Positions 34,305-42,640 are shown, numbered from the stretch's first letter. The stretch is DNA of 64,000 nt from Micromonospora_J zhanjiangensis (GCF_042650605.1 NZ_JBHSBN010000008.1:124001-188000); one strand, 5' to 3'. Notes: generated from the letters alone by a model not told the origin. Numbers and translations: made by a program.

Positions 34305-35759
34305 GTGGACAGCGAACCGACCGGGCTCAGCCGACGGCGCCGGTACCTGGTGCTGGCGATCTGCTGCGCCAGCATCACCGTGGTGGTGATGGACATCTCC
34401 ATCGTCAACGTCGCGCTGCCGGCCATCCGCCGTGACCTGGACGCCTCGACGTCCGGCCTGCAGTGGACGGTCGACGCGTACACGCTGGTGCTGGCGAGTT
34501 TCCTGGTGCTGGCGGGGTCCACCGCCGACCGGTTCGGTCGGCGGCGGGTGTTCCAGATCGGGCTGGCCGTGTTCGGGCTGGGCTCGCTGCTGTGCGCTCT
34601 CGCGTCCAGCGTCGGCCTGCTGGTCGCGGCGCGATCGGTGCAGGCCGTCGGTGGCACCATGCTCAACCCGGTGGCGATGGCGATCGTCGCCACCACGTTC
34701 CCCGAACCGGCCGAGCGGGCCAAGGCCATCGGTGTGTTCGGCTCGGTGTCCGGCCTGTCGCTGGCGTTGGGGCCGGTCCTCGGCGGTGCCCTGGTCGACG
34801 GGTTCGGCTGGCACGCCGTCTTCTGGGTCAACGTGCCGATCGTGGTCGCCGCGATCGGGTGCACCGCGCTGTTCGTGCCCGAGTCCCGGGCCGCCCGGGC
34901 CCGCCGGTTCGACCCGGTGGGCCAAACCCTGATGGTCCTGGTGCTGGGCAGCGTCGTCTACGCGATCATCGAGTCCCGGACGCTGGGTTGGACGTCGCCG
35001 GTCATCCTCGGGCTGCTCGCCGTCGCCGTACTGGGGGTGCTGGGTCTGCTGGGCTACGAGCCGCGCCGGGCCGATCCGCTGCTGGAGTTGCGGCTGTTCC
35101 GCAGCGTGCCGTTCGGTGCGGCGATCCTGACGGCGTTGTGCGCCCTGTGCGGGTTCGCCGCGTTCCTGTTCGTGACCACCCAGTACCTCCAACAGGTCCG
35201 CGGCCTGTCGGCGCTGGCCGCCGGGCTGTGCCTGCTCCCGGTGGGCGTACTCGTGGTGGTCTGCTCGCCGATCACCGGGCGGCTGATCGGCACCCGCGGG
35301 TCCCGCCTGCCGCTGGTGGTCGCCGGGACCGCGCTGGCGCTGGGCGGGCTGGCCCTGCTGTTCGTCGGGCCGGCCACCCCGCTGCCGGCGGTCGTCGGGA
35401 CGTACCTGTTGTTCGGCCTCTGCCTCGGCACGGTCAACCCGCCCATCACCAACACGGCGGTGGCCGGGATGCCGCGCTCGATGGCCGGGGTGGCCGCCTC
35501 GGTGGCCTCCGTGGGTCGGCAGACCGGCACCACCCTCGGGGTGGCCATCTCCGGAACCATCGTCGGCTCGGCCCTGGTCGGCGACGGGACGGCGGCCGTC
35601 GGCGCGACGCGCGGCGTGTGGTGGCTGGTGTTCGGGCTGGGTGCGGGCGTCGTCGGGTTCGGGCTGGTCAGCACCGGACGCTGGGCGCTCGGCACCGCCC
35701 GGCGGGCGGCCACCCTGTTCGAGGAGGTCGACCGGGGCGGCGTCGGCGTCCGGTCCTGA
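34305..35759 (+). CDS. MFS drug exporter (DHA2, EmrB/QacA type)
   Basis: This 484-residue protein has 14 predicted membrane helices. DHA2 motifs are visible: MDISIVNVALPAIRRDL in helix 1, the loop motif GSTADRFGRRRVF, and the motif C-like SGLSLALGPVLGGALVDGFGW in helix 5. It likely exports cationic or lipophilic drugs with protons. Its promoter has MerR geometry and the adjacent merR is broken, so it may now be uncontrolled or controlled in trans. Confidence 0.92.
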   Translation: MDSEPTGLSRRRRYLVLAICCASITVVVMDISIVNVALPAIRRDLDASTSGLQWTVDAYTLVLASFLVLAGSTADRFGRRRVFQIGLAVFGLGSLLCALASSVGLLVAARSVQAVGGTMLNPVAMAIVATTFPEPAERAKAIGVFGSVSGLSLALGPVLGGALVDGFGWHAVFWVNVPIVVAAIGCTALFVPESRAARARRFDPVGQTLMVLVLGSVVYAIIESRTLGWTSPVILGLLAVAVLGVLGLLGYEPRRADPLLELRLFRSVPFGAAILTALCALCGFAAFLFVTTQYLQQVRGLSALAAGLCLLPVGVLVVVCSPITGRLIGTRGSRLPLVVAGTALALGGLALLFVGPATPLPAVVGTYLLFGLCLGTVNPPITNTAVAGMPRSMAGVAASVASVGRQTGTTLGVAISGTIVGSALVGDGTAAVGATRGVWWLVFGLGAGVVGFGLVSTGRWALGTARRAATLFEEVDRGGVGVRS

Positions 35760-35783
35760 CGGCGTCGCACCGGGAGCGGTCGC

Positions 35784-35838
35784 CGGGCTCAGCGTCCGAG
35801 GGCTCAGCGCCCGGGCGCTCAACGGCCGCGGGTTCAGC
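35784..35838. repeat. Four imperfect 15-bp repeats
   Basis: GGGCTCAGCG-like words begin at 35784, 35799, 35814 (GCGCTCAACG) and 35829 (GGGTTCAGCG), exactly 15 bases apart. They fill the space between two convergent genes and run into the last codons of the second. Confidence 0.6.
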
Positions 35839-36391
35839 GGTCGGCGGCCAGGTGCCGTACGTCGGCGAGGCTGGTCACCCGGTCGCACTCGGCCGGCGTC
35901 AGCTTGTTGATCAGTGCCTTGGCGGACTGGGCCTGCGGGGTGGTGGGCAGCGCGCCGGCGACCAGGTCCGGTAGCAGCAGCTCGTAGCCGGCCCGGGCCC
36001 GGGGCGAGTACCGGTGCCGGGCGCGGGCCACCGCGGTCGCCACCCGTATCGCGTGTTCGTTTCCCGGCGGGACGCCCGGCCGGTCGACCTCCCGCGCGCC
36101 GAACCGCATCCGGTGGTGGAATTCGCACGTCCCGCAGGTCGCCGGGCCGCCGGTCAGCCGCGATCCGCAGTCCGGACAGCGCAACCGGTCGATCGCCCCG
36201 TCGACCGTCCGCCAGTCGTACGCCGAGGGATCGTCCGCGACGAGCCGGGCCAGTTCGGTTTCCTCCGGCGAGTCCGGGGCGACGTCGCGATCACGCAGCA
36301 GGCCCGCCCACGCCCGCCGGATCTCGGCGTCGAGGCCGGCGACGACCTCGGCGAGGCGCGGGCTCCGCCAGGTCGGGGCGGCATCGGTCAT
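35834..36391 (-). CDS. Zinc-ribbon protein, unknown function
   Basis: This 185-residue protein has one four-cysteine zinc ribbon in the middle, CPDCGSRLTGGPATCGTCEFHH, at about residues 70-90 (read as CxxC and CxxC knuckles with a trailing His pair). The flanks are helical. ATG 36391 is preferred; the frame remains open to 36499. No family was recognised. It converges with the MFS gene. Confidence 0.7.
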   Translation of the reverse strand: MTDAAPTWRSPRLAEVVAGLDAEIRRAWAGLLRDRDVAPDSPEETELARLVADDPSAYDWRTVDGAIDRLRCPDCGSRLTGGPATCGTCEFHHRMRFGAREVDRPGVPPGNEHAIRVATAVARARHRYSPRARAGYELLLPDLVAGALPTTPQAQSAKALINKLTPAECDRVTSLADVRHLAADR

Positions 36392-36888
36392 GGCGTCGAG
36401 GATGGCAGTACGGGCGTCGATGGGCGACGTGTTTCCCACCCTCCGGCCGGGGTGACTAGGCTCGCGCCGACCGCGGGTGGGTCGGTCCGCCGTTTTCACC
36501 CCGGCGGGGAAGGCGGTGCGGGGCCCGGGGGAGGGCCCGTGCCCCGCACCGTCCGGCCCGGGCCGGTCCGTTGCAGCCGTCGCGGCGTTCGGCCCGGGTC
36601 GTTCACCGGTGACGCGGCGGAGCCACCGGTGTCAGGCGGTGCCCGACGGGCTGTACGAGTCTGTGACGCGTTTCCCGATCATCGGACTTCTTCCGGTCGT
36701 GCAGATCATTGCTGATCCGTACGCTACGACCGGTAACCGCCGCCGATGCCCATCCCGGTAAGCACTTGATCATAAATTGAGGATCGCGCCCACGACTGTC
36801 AATTGTGGACACGCTGGGTGTTCGCCGCATCGGCGCCGCTCGGAGCGGGACCGCCTCCGTCGGGTGATGGCACCGTGTCCGGGAACGG
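36392..36888. other. Intergenic region of about 500 bp
   Basis: No gene is supported here. It contains a strong hairpin (36514-36551) and, from about 36640 to 36800, a less G/C-rich stretch with TTGATCATAAATTGAGG-like sequence that could hold promoters. No RNA gene was recognised. Confidence 0.5.
36514..36551 (-). terminator. Strong GC hairpin
   Basis: CGGTGCGGGGC (36514-36524) is exactly mirrored by GCCCCGCACCG (36541-36551), with an inner GGGCCC pair. It lies downstream of the ankyrin gene on that gene's strand, and may terminate its transcript. Confidence 0.5.
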
Positions 36889-37857
36889 TCAGTCGGTGTG
36901 CTTCCAGTAGTCGCGCTGCGGCAGCCGTACCCAGCGGTCCGGGGTGTGGCCGAACGGACGCGGGTCGGTGGGCCGCAGGTCCGCGTAGGCGCAGCAGTAG
37001 GCGATGGCCTTGTGCCGGTGGAGGTAGGTGCGCAGGATGTCGTCCGCCGGGTCGCCGGCGGCCGACCAGCCGCCACCGGGATGCAGGTCCCAGCCGTCGA
37101 ACCGGCCGTCCCGGCAGATGCTGCCCTGGTTGCCGCTCTTCGGGTTGGCGTACATCGCGTAGCAGACCGTGCCGGCCGACAACAGCTGGGACACCACGGG
37201 GGTGGACGCCCCGTACGCCCAGGGTTGGCACACCACGCAACCGCCCGGGACGTCGGTGACGCCGACCGTCAGCAGGGCCGCGTCGCTCAACGAGTCGTCC
37301 TCGAAGTGCTCGCCCACCGCCTCCGGGTCGTCGTACTCCAGGGTCGTCGCCCCGAGCCGGCGCACCGCCTCGGCCGCGTCGACGCCGCTCACGCAGCACA
37401 GGCTGAGCCCCTCGTAGTGGAGGTCACCGAGCACGCCGACCAGCCGGCGGGCTTCGGCCGCGGCGGCCACCTCGGCGGGCGACAGCCCCTGACCGTCGGG
37501 CGGGGTGGGGAAGAGGTCCGGGGTCGGGCCGGCCAGGCTCAGTCGACCGGGTGACCAGCCGGCCATCATCGGCCGCCACGGGTCCGCGCCGGCCGCGACC
37601 AGCACCCGGGCGGTGTCCGGCTTGCCGGCCTGGACGGCGACCCACAACGCGGTGCGGCCGTCGTACTCGACGTCGATGTTGTCGACCCGAGCCGCCAGCT
37701 CCGCGACCACCTCGGCGGAGCCCCACTCGGCCGCCGCGTGCAGCGGACGCACGGTCGGGGAGTTCGGATCGGCGCCGGCCGCGAGCCGGGCCCGCACCTC
37801 AGCCGGATCCGACCAGATCCACAAGCTCCACCGGTCCCACCCGCCGTCGTCGACCAT
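36889..37857 (-). CDS. Ankyrin-repeat protein with Cys-rich C-terminal domain
   Basis: This 322-residue protein has about three ankyrin repeats in the first 100 residues (LAAGADPNSPTVRPLHAAAEWG, YDGRTALWVAVQAGKPDTAR). The C-terminal 190 residues are not recognised; they are rich in Cys, Trp and Tyr (LSLCCVSG, GGCVVCQPWAYG, GTVCYAMYANPKSGNQGS, YCCAYADL). Ankyrin proteins bind other proteins, so it may be an adaptor. It lacks a signal peptide. Confidence 0.8.
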   Translation of the reverse strand: MVDDGGWDRWSLWIWSDPAEVRARLAAGADPNSPTVRPLHAAAEWGSAEVVAELAARVDNIDVEYDGRTALWVAVQAGKPDTARVLVAAGADPWRPMMAGWSPGRLSLAGPTPDLFPTPPDGQGLSPAEVAAAAEARRLVGVLGDLHYEGLSLCCVSGVDAAEAVRRLGATTLEYDDPEAVGEHFEDDSLSDAALLTVGVTDVPGGCVVCQPWAYGASTPVVSQLLSAGTVCYAMYANPKSGNQGSICRDGRFDGWDLHPGGGWSAAGDPADDILRTYLHRHKAIAYCCAYADLRPTDPRPFGHTPDRWVRLPQRDYWKHTD

Positions 37858-37926
37858 GCCCGACCCTCCCGTGCCGCTGCCGATGATCTGCCGAGGCTAT
37901 CGACAGCCACCGACACGCTCCGCCGG

Positions 37927-38181
37927 TCAGCCGCGGTGCCTTCGGTAGTGGCGGGCCACCCGGGCCCGGTTGCCGCAGGTGTCGGGGGAACACCAGCGGC
38001 GGTTCGGGTGCGCGGGCAGGAACAGCAGGCGGCAGTTCGCGCCCGCGCAGCCGCGGACCCGGGTCACGGCCGGGTCGCCGAGTAGGTCCGCGGCGGCCTG
38101 CGCCAGCTCCGCGTACAGGTCGCGGCGCGCGTCGCCGCTGCGGGCCACCGCGACTGTCACGGCCGCACCGGTCCAGCGCAT
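37927..38181 (-). pseudogene. 5'-truncated CGNR zinc-finger regulator
   Basis: The frame encodes the C-terminal CGNR domain: VRGCAGANCRLLFL and RWCSPDTCGNRARVARHYRR, with four zinc-binding cysteines. CGNR proteins are normally about 180-200 residues, but ATG 38181 gives only 84. Family-like sequence continues upstream in the same frame (ALEALNEALRAAPAYPR) to roughly 38.3 kb, with no ATG, GTG or TTG start. The lost 5' end abuts the repeat-flanked methyltransferase module, so truncation by that rearrangement is plausible. Confidence 0.65.
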
Positions 38182-38359
38182 CCGGGGGTACGCGGGCGCG
38201 GCGCGCAGCGCCTCGTTGAGTGCTTCCAGTGCCGGCCGTGGCGGGGCGGCACCCTGCTGGCCGAAACCGGTACCGAAGGCTGCGACGACGCCTGCTGCGC
38301 GGGAACGAGGAATTGGGGTCAGAGCTGATCGTCCACGTTGAGTGACGGTGCAGTTGCTG

Positions 38360-38380
38360 CTGGCGTCAGAATCGGAACCG
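38360..38380. repeat. 21-bp direct repeat, left copy
   Basis: A 21-bp sequence beginning CTGGCGTCAGAATCGG is identical to 41742-41762. The left copy includes the stop codon and last residues of the methyltransferase gene. The pair brackets a four-gene, 3.4-kb module. Confidence 0.75.
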
Positions 38381-39199
38381 CAGGATACGGCTGGACCGTC
38401 TGAATCCCGGCAGCAGGTTCATGAGGCGGTACAGGCGGCGGACACCCGCGGGGGCCTTGGCCATCAGCACCGGCGAGTCGTTCATCGGTGCCTCGTCGAC
38501 GTATTCGAGCCGCGGGTGCCAATCGGCCAGCGCGGCTGGATCATCGAAGCCGCAGTGGAACTGTGCGTTGTACCTGCGCCCGAGCGGATCCCACTTCGAG
38601 GCGCGGCACGCCGAAACCGAAACCGTGTCGAAGAGCAGCTGACCGGTGGGGAAGGCATCGACGACGCTGGTCAGCAGCAGCCGGGCGTCCGCCGCTGTCA
38701 GGTAGGGCACCAACCCTTCGGCGATCACCAGCACCGGCCGGCCACGGGGAACACTCTCCAACCAGGTGAGATCGGTGACGTCGGAGCCGATCAAGGTGCA
38801 GTGCCCGCGCGGCGGCAGGAACTGCCGCCGCAGCTCTATCACGGGCGGATGGTCCAGGTCGTACCAGTCCACCGTGGTGGGCGGATCGATCCGGTACACC
38901 CGGGCGTCGAGGCCGCAGCCCAGGTTCAGCACGACCGCCTCGCGGTGGTCGGCGAGGAAGCCTCGGACCCAGTCGTCGAGCGCCTTGGCGCGCACCACGG
39001 CGGCGAGGCCCACCTGACTGGCGCCGAATCTGCCCCTGTCGTAGCCGGGGTCGAGGCGGCGCATCGTCTGCTCGGCGTATGCGTCGCCGAGGATCGGGGC
39101 CGGCAGCCGGTTGTCCAGTGCCTTGGCCTTGAGAACGGGGCTGAGAGTCTTCTGAACCCCAACGAGTTCCACGTCGCCAAACGATACCGTGAGGACCAC
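38366..39199 (-). CDS. TcmP/LCM-like O-methyltransferase
   Basis: This 277-residue protein is a SAM-dependent methyltransferase of the leucine carboxyl methyltransferase/TcmP family. It has AVVLNLGCGLDARVYR as motif I, DWYDLDHPPVIELRR, GSDVTDLTWL and AEGLVPYL. Relatives methylate polyketides or small carboxyl and hydroxyl groups. The GTG 39199 start is tentative. A partial second copy of its 3' end lies at 41.74 kb, so the gene has been involved in a duplication or insertion event. Confidence 0.87.
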   Translation of the reverse strand: MVLTVSFGDVELVGVQKTLSPVLKAKALDNRLPAPILGDAYAEQTMRRLDPGYDRGRFGASQVGLAAVVRAKALDDWVRGFLADHREAVVLNLGCGLDARVYRIDPPTTVDWYDLDHPPVIELRRQFLPPRGHCTLIGSDVTDLTWLESVPRGRPVLVIAEGLVPYLTAADARLLLTSVVDAFPTGQLLFDTVSVSACRASKWDPLGRRYNAQFHCGFDDPAALADWHPRLEYVDEAPMNDSPVLMAKAPAGVRRLYRLMNLLPGFRRSSRILRFRF

Positions 39200-39225
39200 G
39201 TCTGTCGATGTGCTCGCTCGCTGCG

Positions 39226-39732
39226 CTATTCAGGCGCCGGAGTGGGCGGCGGCAGTGGTCGCGCGGGGACGGGCGTGGAGACCACGATGGAGGTGGTCGT
39301 CTGCCCGAGGAGGAGGAACCGGTCGAGGATTTCCTCGAGTTCACCGATGGAAGGCGCGTGAACCTTGAGGAGGAAACAGTCCTCTCCGGTGACCCGATAG
39401 CACTCGACCACCTGTTCCGTTTCCTGCGCGGCCCGAGCGATCTTGGGTAGTTGGCCGGGGCCGGGCCGGATGCGTACCAAGGCGGTTACCGGCATGCCGA
39501 GCGCGGCGGGATCGATGTCTACCCGATACCCGGCGATCACGCCGGCGGTTTCCAGCCGCTGTACCCGCTCCGTGACCGCCGGCGCGGACATGCCGACGCG
39601 GCGGGCCAGCTCCGACATCGACAGGCGCGGGTCGGCCTGCAATTCGGACAAAATGCGCACGTTGACGGTATCTAGAAGCTTGATCTGGCTATTCAAGGAA
39701 CTAGGGCCTTCTGGCCTTGAATCTCTAGGCAA
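39226..39732 (-). CDS. Lrp/AsnC-family regulator
   Basis: This 168-residue protein has the Lrp HTH (LDTVNVRILSELQADPRLSMSELARRVGMS...VTERVQRLETAGVI) and the RAM ligand domain (VTALVRIRPGPGQLPKI, VVECYRVTGEDCFLLKV). TTG 39732 has AAGGAGG upstream; TTG 39696 is closer to the family N-terminus. It is divergent from an EamA exporter, the classic arrangement for amino-acid-responsive exporter control. Confidence 0.9.
   Translation of the reverse strand: MPRDSRPEGPSSLNSQIKLLDTVNVRILSELQADPRLSMSELARRVGMSAPAVTERVQRLETAGVIAGYRVDIDPAALGMPVTALVRIRPGPGQLPKIARAAQETEQVVECYRVTGEDCFLLKVHAPSIGELEEILDRFLLLGQTTTSIVVSTPVPARPLPPPTPAPE
39691..39722. promoter_or_regulatory. Inverted repeat near lrp start
   Basis: ATTCAAGG and CCTTGAAT (8-bp arms, 16-base spacer) lie within the first codons of the long lrp reading, or just upstream of it if TTG 39696 is used. 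A possible Lrp operator. Confidence 0.4.
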
Positions 39733-39794
39733 GTCGCGTCTTCCTCCTTAATTTTGCCCTTCACGGTCCGCTTCGCGCTTTGGAAGATACTCGC

Positions 39795-40763
39795 GTGAAA
39801 GATGTGGCGGTGGCGGGCGGCGAGCGAACCTCGCCCACGCCTGCGTCCGGTCGTGCGGCCGGGCTGGTGGCGCCGGCGTGCATCGCGGTCAGCGCCGTCT
39901 TCCACTACCTCGGCCCGGCGTTCGCCGTGCTGCTGTTCGCCCGGTTGGATGTGTTCGGGGTCGCCTGGCTCAGGATCGCCAGCGCGGCCCTGGTGTTCGC
40001 GGTATGGCGACGTCCATGGCGACTGTGGCGACGGTTGACCACCCGGCAACGCCGGGTCCTGCTGGCGCTGGGCGTGGTGCTGGCGGCGATGAACACGACG
40101 TTCTACCTGGCAATCGCCCGGTTACCACTGGCCACGGTCGGCTCGATCGAGTTCCTCGGGGTTGTCGTCCTGGCCGCCGCCGGGGTGAGAAGCCTGCGTA
40201 ACACACTCGCGGTCGGGCTCGCCGTGGCCGGCGTGGTCACGCTCACTGACATCCGGCTGGCGGGCACACCACTCGGCTTCGGGTTCGCCTTCGTGAACTG
40301 CGCGCTGTTCATGCTCTACCTGATCCTCGGCCACCGGGTCGCCAACACCGCACCACGCGACGGCTCCCGATGGGAGGGCGTCGACCAACTCGGTGCCGCC
40401 ATGCTGATCGCGGCGGTCGTGACCACGCCGCTGTGCCTGTCCGGCGCGGCGCCGGCCTTCCGCCACCCCGGCTGGCTGATGGCCGGTGTCGCGGTCGGCG
40501 TCTGCTCCTCGGTCATTCCGTACGTGACCGACCAACTTGCCATGGCCCGGCTTCGCCGGGCGACCTTCGCATTGATGCTGAGCATCTTGCCGGCCTCCGC
40601 GACGGTCATCGGTCTGCTCGTTCTCGCCCAACCGCCGACGGTGCCCGATTTGCTCGGAGTGGCGCTGGTGACGATGGCGGTTGCGATCCACCAACGTCCG
40701 TCCATGGTGACCGATCGGAAGGAATCAGAATGCGCTACGTCCGGCTCGGCTCGTCCGGCCTGA
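39795..40763 (+). CDS. EamA/RhtA-type exporter
   Basis: This protein of about 322 residues has ten predicted membrane helices and two EamA halves, including FARLDVFGVAWLRIASAALVF and VGSIEFLGVVVLAAAG. It resembles RhtA, an exporter of threonine and homoserine. It is divergent from an Lrp gene that may regulate it. The GTG 39795 start is tentative; TTG 39780 is possible. Its end overlaps the next gene by 34 bases. Confidence 0.9.
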   Translation: MKDVAVAGGERTSPTPASGRAAGLVAPACIAVSAVFHYLGPAFAVLLFARLDVFGVAWLRIASAALVFAVWRRPWRLWRRLTTRQRRVLLALGVVLAAMNTTFYLAIARLPLATVGSIEFLGVVVLAAAGVRSLRNTLAVGLAVAGVVTLTDIRLAGTPLGFGFAFVNCALFMLYLILGHRVANTAPRDGSRWEGVDQLGAAMLIAAVVTTPLCLSGAAPAFRHPGWLMAGVAVGVCSSVIPYVTDQLAMARLRRATFALMLSILPASATVIGLLVLAQPPTVPDLLGVALVTMAVAIHQRPSMVTDRKESECATSGSARPA

Positions 40764-41698
40764 AGGTTTCCCGCATCGGCCTGGGCATGATGAGCTTCGG
40801 TGATCCCGCCGCCGAGCCGTGGTTTCTGTCCGAGGACGCCGCCGAGCCGATCGTCCGGCACGCCGTCGACGCCGGCGTGACCTTTTTCGACACCGCCGAC
40901 ATGTACTCCGGCGGGGTGAGCGAGCAGCTCACCGGGCGGCTGCTCGGCAAGCTCTTTCCTCGCCGCGGCGATTACGTGCTCGCTACCAAGCTCTTCTACC
41001 CGATGGGGTCGGGGCCCAACGACCGCGGCCTGTCCCGCAAACACATCATGGATTCCGTCGACGCCTCGCTACGGCGGCTGGGCACCGACTACATCGACCT
41101 GTACCAGATTCACCGGTGGGACTCCGAGACACCGATCGAGGAGACTATGGCGGCGCTGCACGATGTCGTCCGTGCCGGCAAGGTGCGTTACCTCGGCGCG
41201 TCCCTGATGTACGCGTGGCAGTTCGCGAAGGCCCAGTACACCGCGCAGGCAGGCGGTTGGACCCGGTTCGTGTCGATGCAGACGCGCTACAACCTCGCCT
41301 ACCGCGAGGAGGAACGGGAGATGCTGCCGCTCTGCGCCGATCAGGGCGTCGGCGTCCTGCCGTACAGCCCGCTCGCCCGGGGGTTGCTCGTCGGTGGCCG
41401 TCGCGACACACCTCGCGCGACCGCCGAGCGGGCCGACGGATCGCAGCGTGTTGACGACAACGACGCCGACATCATCGACGCGCTGCGCACCGTCGCGGCC
41501 GGACACACCCGACCACCCGCCCAGGTCGCGCTGGCCTGGCTGCTGGGCAAAACGCCGGTCAGCGCGCCGATCGTCGGCGTGACCAAGCCCCACCACCTCG
41601 ACGACGCTCTGGCCGCCGTGGAGCTGACCCTCAGTGACGAGGAGATGGCCAGGCTGGAAGCCCCGTACCGCCCCCGCGCACCGTACGGCTACTCGTAG
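40730..41698 (+). CDS. Aldo/keto reductase
   Basis: This 322-residue protein is an NADPH-dependent aldo/keto reductase of the YajO/Tas-like group. The catalytic tetrad is visible: Asp and Tyr in FFDTADMYSGG, Lys in LATKLFY, His in LYQIHRWD. The NADP region VGVTKPHHLDDAL is present. GGAAGGAATCAG provides the ribosome site within the end of the exporter gene, so both are one operon. With the methyltransferase it may modify a small metabolite exported by the EamA protein. Confidence 0.93.
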   Translation: MRYVRLGSSGLKVSRIGLGMMSFGDPAAEPWFLSEDAAEPIVRHAVDAGVTFFDTADMYSGGVSEQLTGRLLGKLFPRRGDYVLATKLFYPMGSGPNDRGLSRKHIMDSVDASLRRLGTDYIDLYQIHRWDSETPIEETMAALHDVVRAGKVRYLGASLMYAWQFAKAQYTAQAGGWTRFVSMQTRYNLAYREEEREMLPLCADQGVGVLPYSPLARGLLVGGRRDTPRATAERADGSQRVDDNDADIIDALRTVAAGHTRPPAQVALAWLLGKTPVSAPIVGVTKPHHLDDALAAVELTLSDEEMARLEAPYRPRAPYGYS

Positions 41699-41741
41699 TC
41701 GACGACCGCTGAGGCGACCTGGACGAGCAAGATCGTCGGCA

Positions 41742-41762
41742 CTGGCGTCAGAATCGGAACCG
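41742..41762. repeat. 21-bp direct repeat, right copy
   Basis: This is identical to 38360-38380 and marks the right edge of the 3.4-kb module. Confidence 0.75.
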
Positions 41763-41815
41763 CTGGACCGGCTGGATCCAGGCAGCAGGTACATGCGCCG
41801 GGTAACACAGTGACC
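41742..41815 (-). pseudogene. Methyltransferase 3'-end remnant
   Basis: Read on the minus strand, this stretch encodes RRMYLLPGSSRSS, which parallels the methyltransferase end YRLMNLLPGFRRSS, and then the shared 21-bp repeat encoding the last residues in a shifted frame. It looks like the decayed tail of a second, related gene. Confidence 0.55.
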
Positions 41816-41846
41816 TGGGACGTTGATCCGATACCGGCGAGGTGCG

Positions 41847-41876
41847 ATGTTGGGAATGTTTGGGCTCGACCAACAT
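41847..41876. promoter_or_regulatory. Inverted repeat upstream of vapB
   Basis: ATGTTGG (41847-41853) and CCAACAT (41870-41876) are spaced by 16 bases, with another GCCAAC just after. It fits a VapB-type autoregulatory operator. Confidence 0.5.
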
Positions 41877-41893
41877 TGCCAACAGGGGGTCCG

Positions 41894-42115
41894 ATGGCTG
41901 TGACTCAAATTGATCTCGACGAGGAAGCCCTCGCCGAGACAATGCGATTGTCAGGTGCGAATAGCAAGAAGGAAGCGGTCAACCTCGCACTACGCGAGTA
42001 CGCGACCCGCCATCGCCGTATCGCGGCGCTTGATCATTATTCGGCTGTCGCCCAGGGCTGGGACTTCGAGGGTTGGCAGGAGATGCATGCGGCAGGCAAG
42101 GCGCCGGCTGCGTGA
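41894..42115 (+). CDS. vapB: VapB-type antitoxin
   Basis: This 73-residue protein has the RHH/AbrB-like antitoxin N-terminus TQIDLDEEALAETMRLSGANSKKEAVN split by helices, then a toxin-binding tail ending LDHYSAVAQGWDFEGWQEMH. The layout is typical of actinobacterial VapB. Its stop is followed with a one-base overlap by a vapC start, but that toxin frame is broken, so the antitoxin appears orphaned. Confidence 0.85.
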   Translation: MAVTQIDLDEEALAETMRLSGANSKKEAVNLALREYATRHRRIAALDHYSAVAQGWDFEGWQEMHAAGKAPAA

Positions 42116-42183
42116 TGCGGTACCTGGCCGATTCGTCGGCACTCTGGCGTCTGCTACGAGACCTGGCCGTGGGGACGGCTTGA
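42115..42183 (+). pseudogene. VapC toxin remnant
   Basis: MRYLADSSALWRLLRD is a standard PIN-domain start including the first catalytic Asp. The frame then ends after 22 residues. A shifted frame just downstream reads WGRLEPGRIERLPVWIR, suggesting a frameshift, and nothing resembling the rest of a PIN domain follows. Confidence 0.75.
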
Positions 42184-42348
42184 GCCGGGGCGCATCGAGC
42201 GCCTTCCTGTGTGGATCCGATGATCTGTGCCTGCGCAGCCATCCGCGGAGACATGGTGAGAAGGCGTGCCTGATCCAGGTTCTTGCAAGCCGCACTAGAA
42301 GGCTCGGCAACCCTTTGCTGTCACCATGTGCAATCCTTTGCCTACTCC

Positions 42349-42377
42349 TTGACGCCATCCATGCCCGCCCTCAGGAT
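42349..42377 (+). promoter_or_regulatory. Promoter/operator of the DUF6879-Scr1 operon
   Basis: TTGACG (42349-42354) and CAGGAT (42372-42377) are 17 bases apart. The perfect inverted repeat GCCATCC/GGATGGC (42354-42360 and 42374-42380) overlaps both boxes, so the regulator encoded by the operon could repress it. Confidence 0.5.
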
Positions 42378-42421
42378 GGCCAAGTCGCAACATCCCGCAA
42401 CCGGCAGGACAGGGAGTGGCC

Positions 42422-42640
42422 ATGCGCCTAACGTTGATCGGCAAGGATCCGGAGTCGAACCCGACCGGCTCGCCCACCGTGTACCGCACCGACCGGGAGA
42501 GTTGGGTGGTGCAAGGGTGGGTGGTCTCGGACCCGGCGGTGTTGGCGCAGATGAGAATTCCGGAGGGTGAGTCGTGCGTGGAGATCCCAGACCGGATGCT
42601 CCAGTTCTTCAGGCAGGGGGATCGTGACCTCGATCAGTGA
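42422..42640 (+). CDS. Small actinobacterial protein
   Basis: This 72-residue protein (LTLIGKDPESNPTGSPTVY, WVVQGWVVSDPAVLAQMRIP) is of the kind often found before DUF6879 and Scr1 genes in actinomycetes. Function is unknown. AGGGAG upstream supports ATG 42422. It overlaps the next gene by 17 bases, so it is part of the same operon. Confidence 0.8.
   Translation: MRLTLIGKDPESNPTGSPTVYRTDRESWVVQGWVVSDPAVLAQMRIPEGESCVEIPDRMLQFFRQGDRDLDQ

Noticed and set aside
38366..41698. A secondary-metabolite gene cluster
   Set aside because: Methyltransferase, reductase and exporter are suggestive, but there is no core biosynthetic enzyme (PKS, NRPS, terpene synthase or RiPP precursor) here.
42440..42480. 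tRNA T-arm-like sequence suggesting an att site
   Set aside because: The words are part of a good coding frame (GKDPESNPTGSP) and do not match the tRNA-Arg 3' end.
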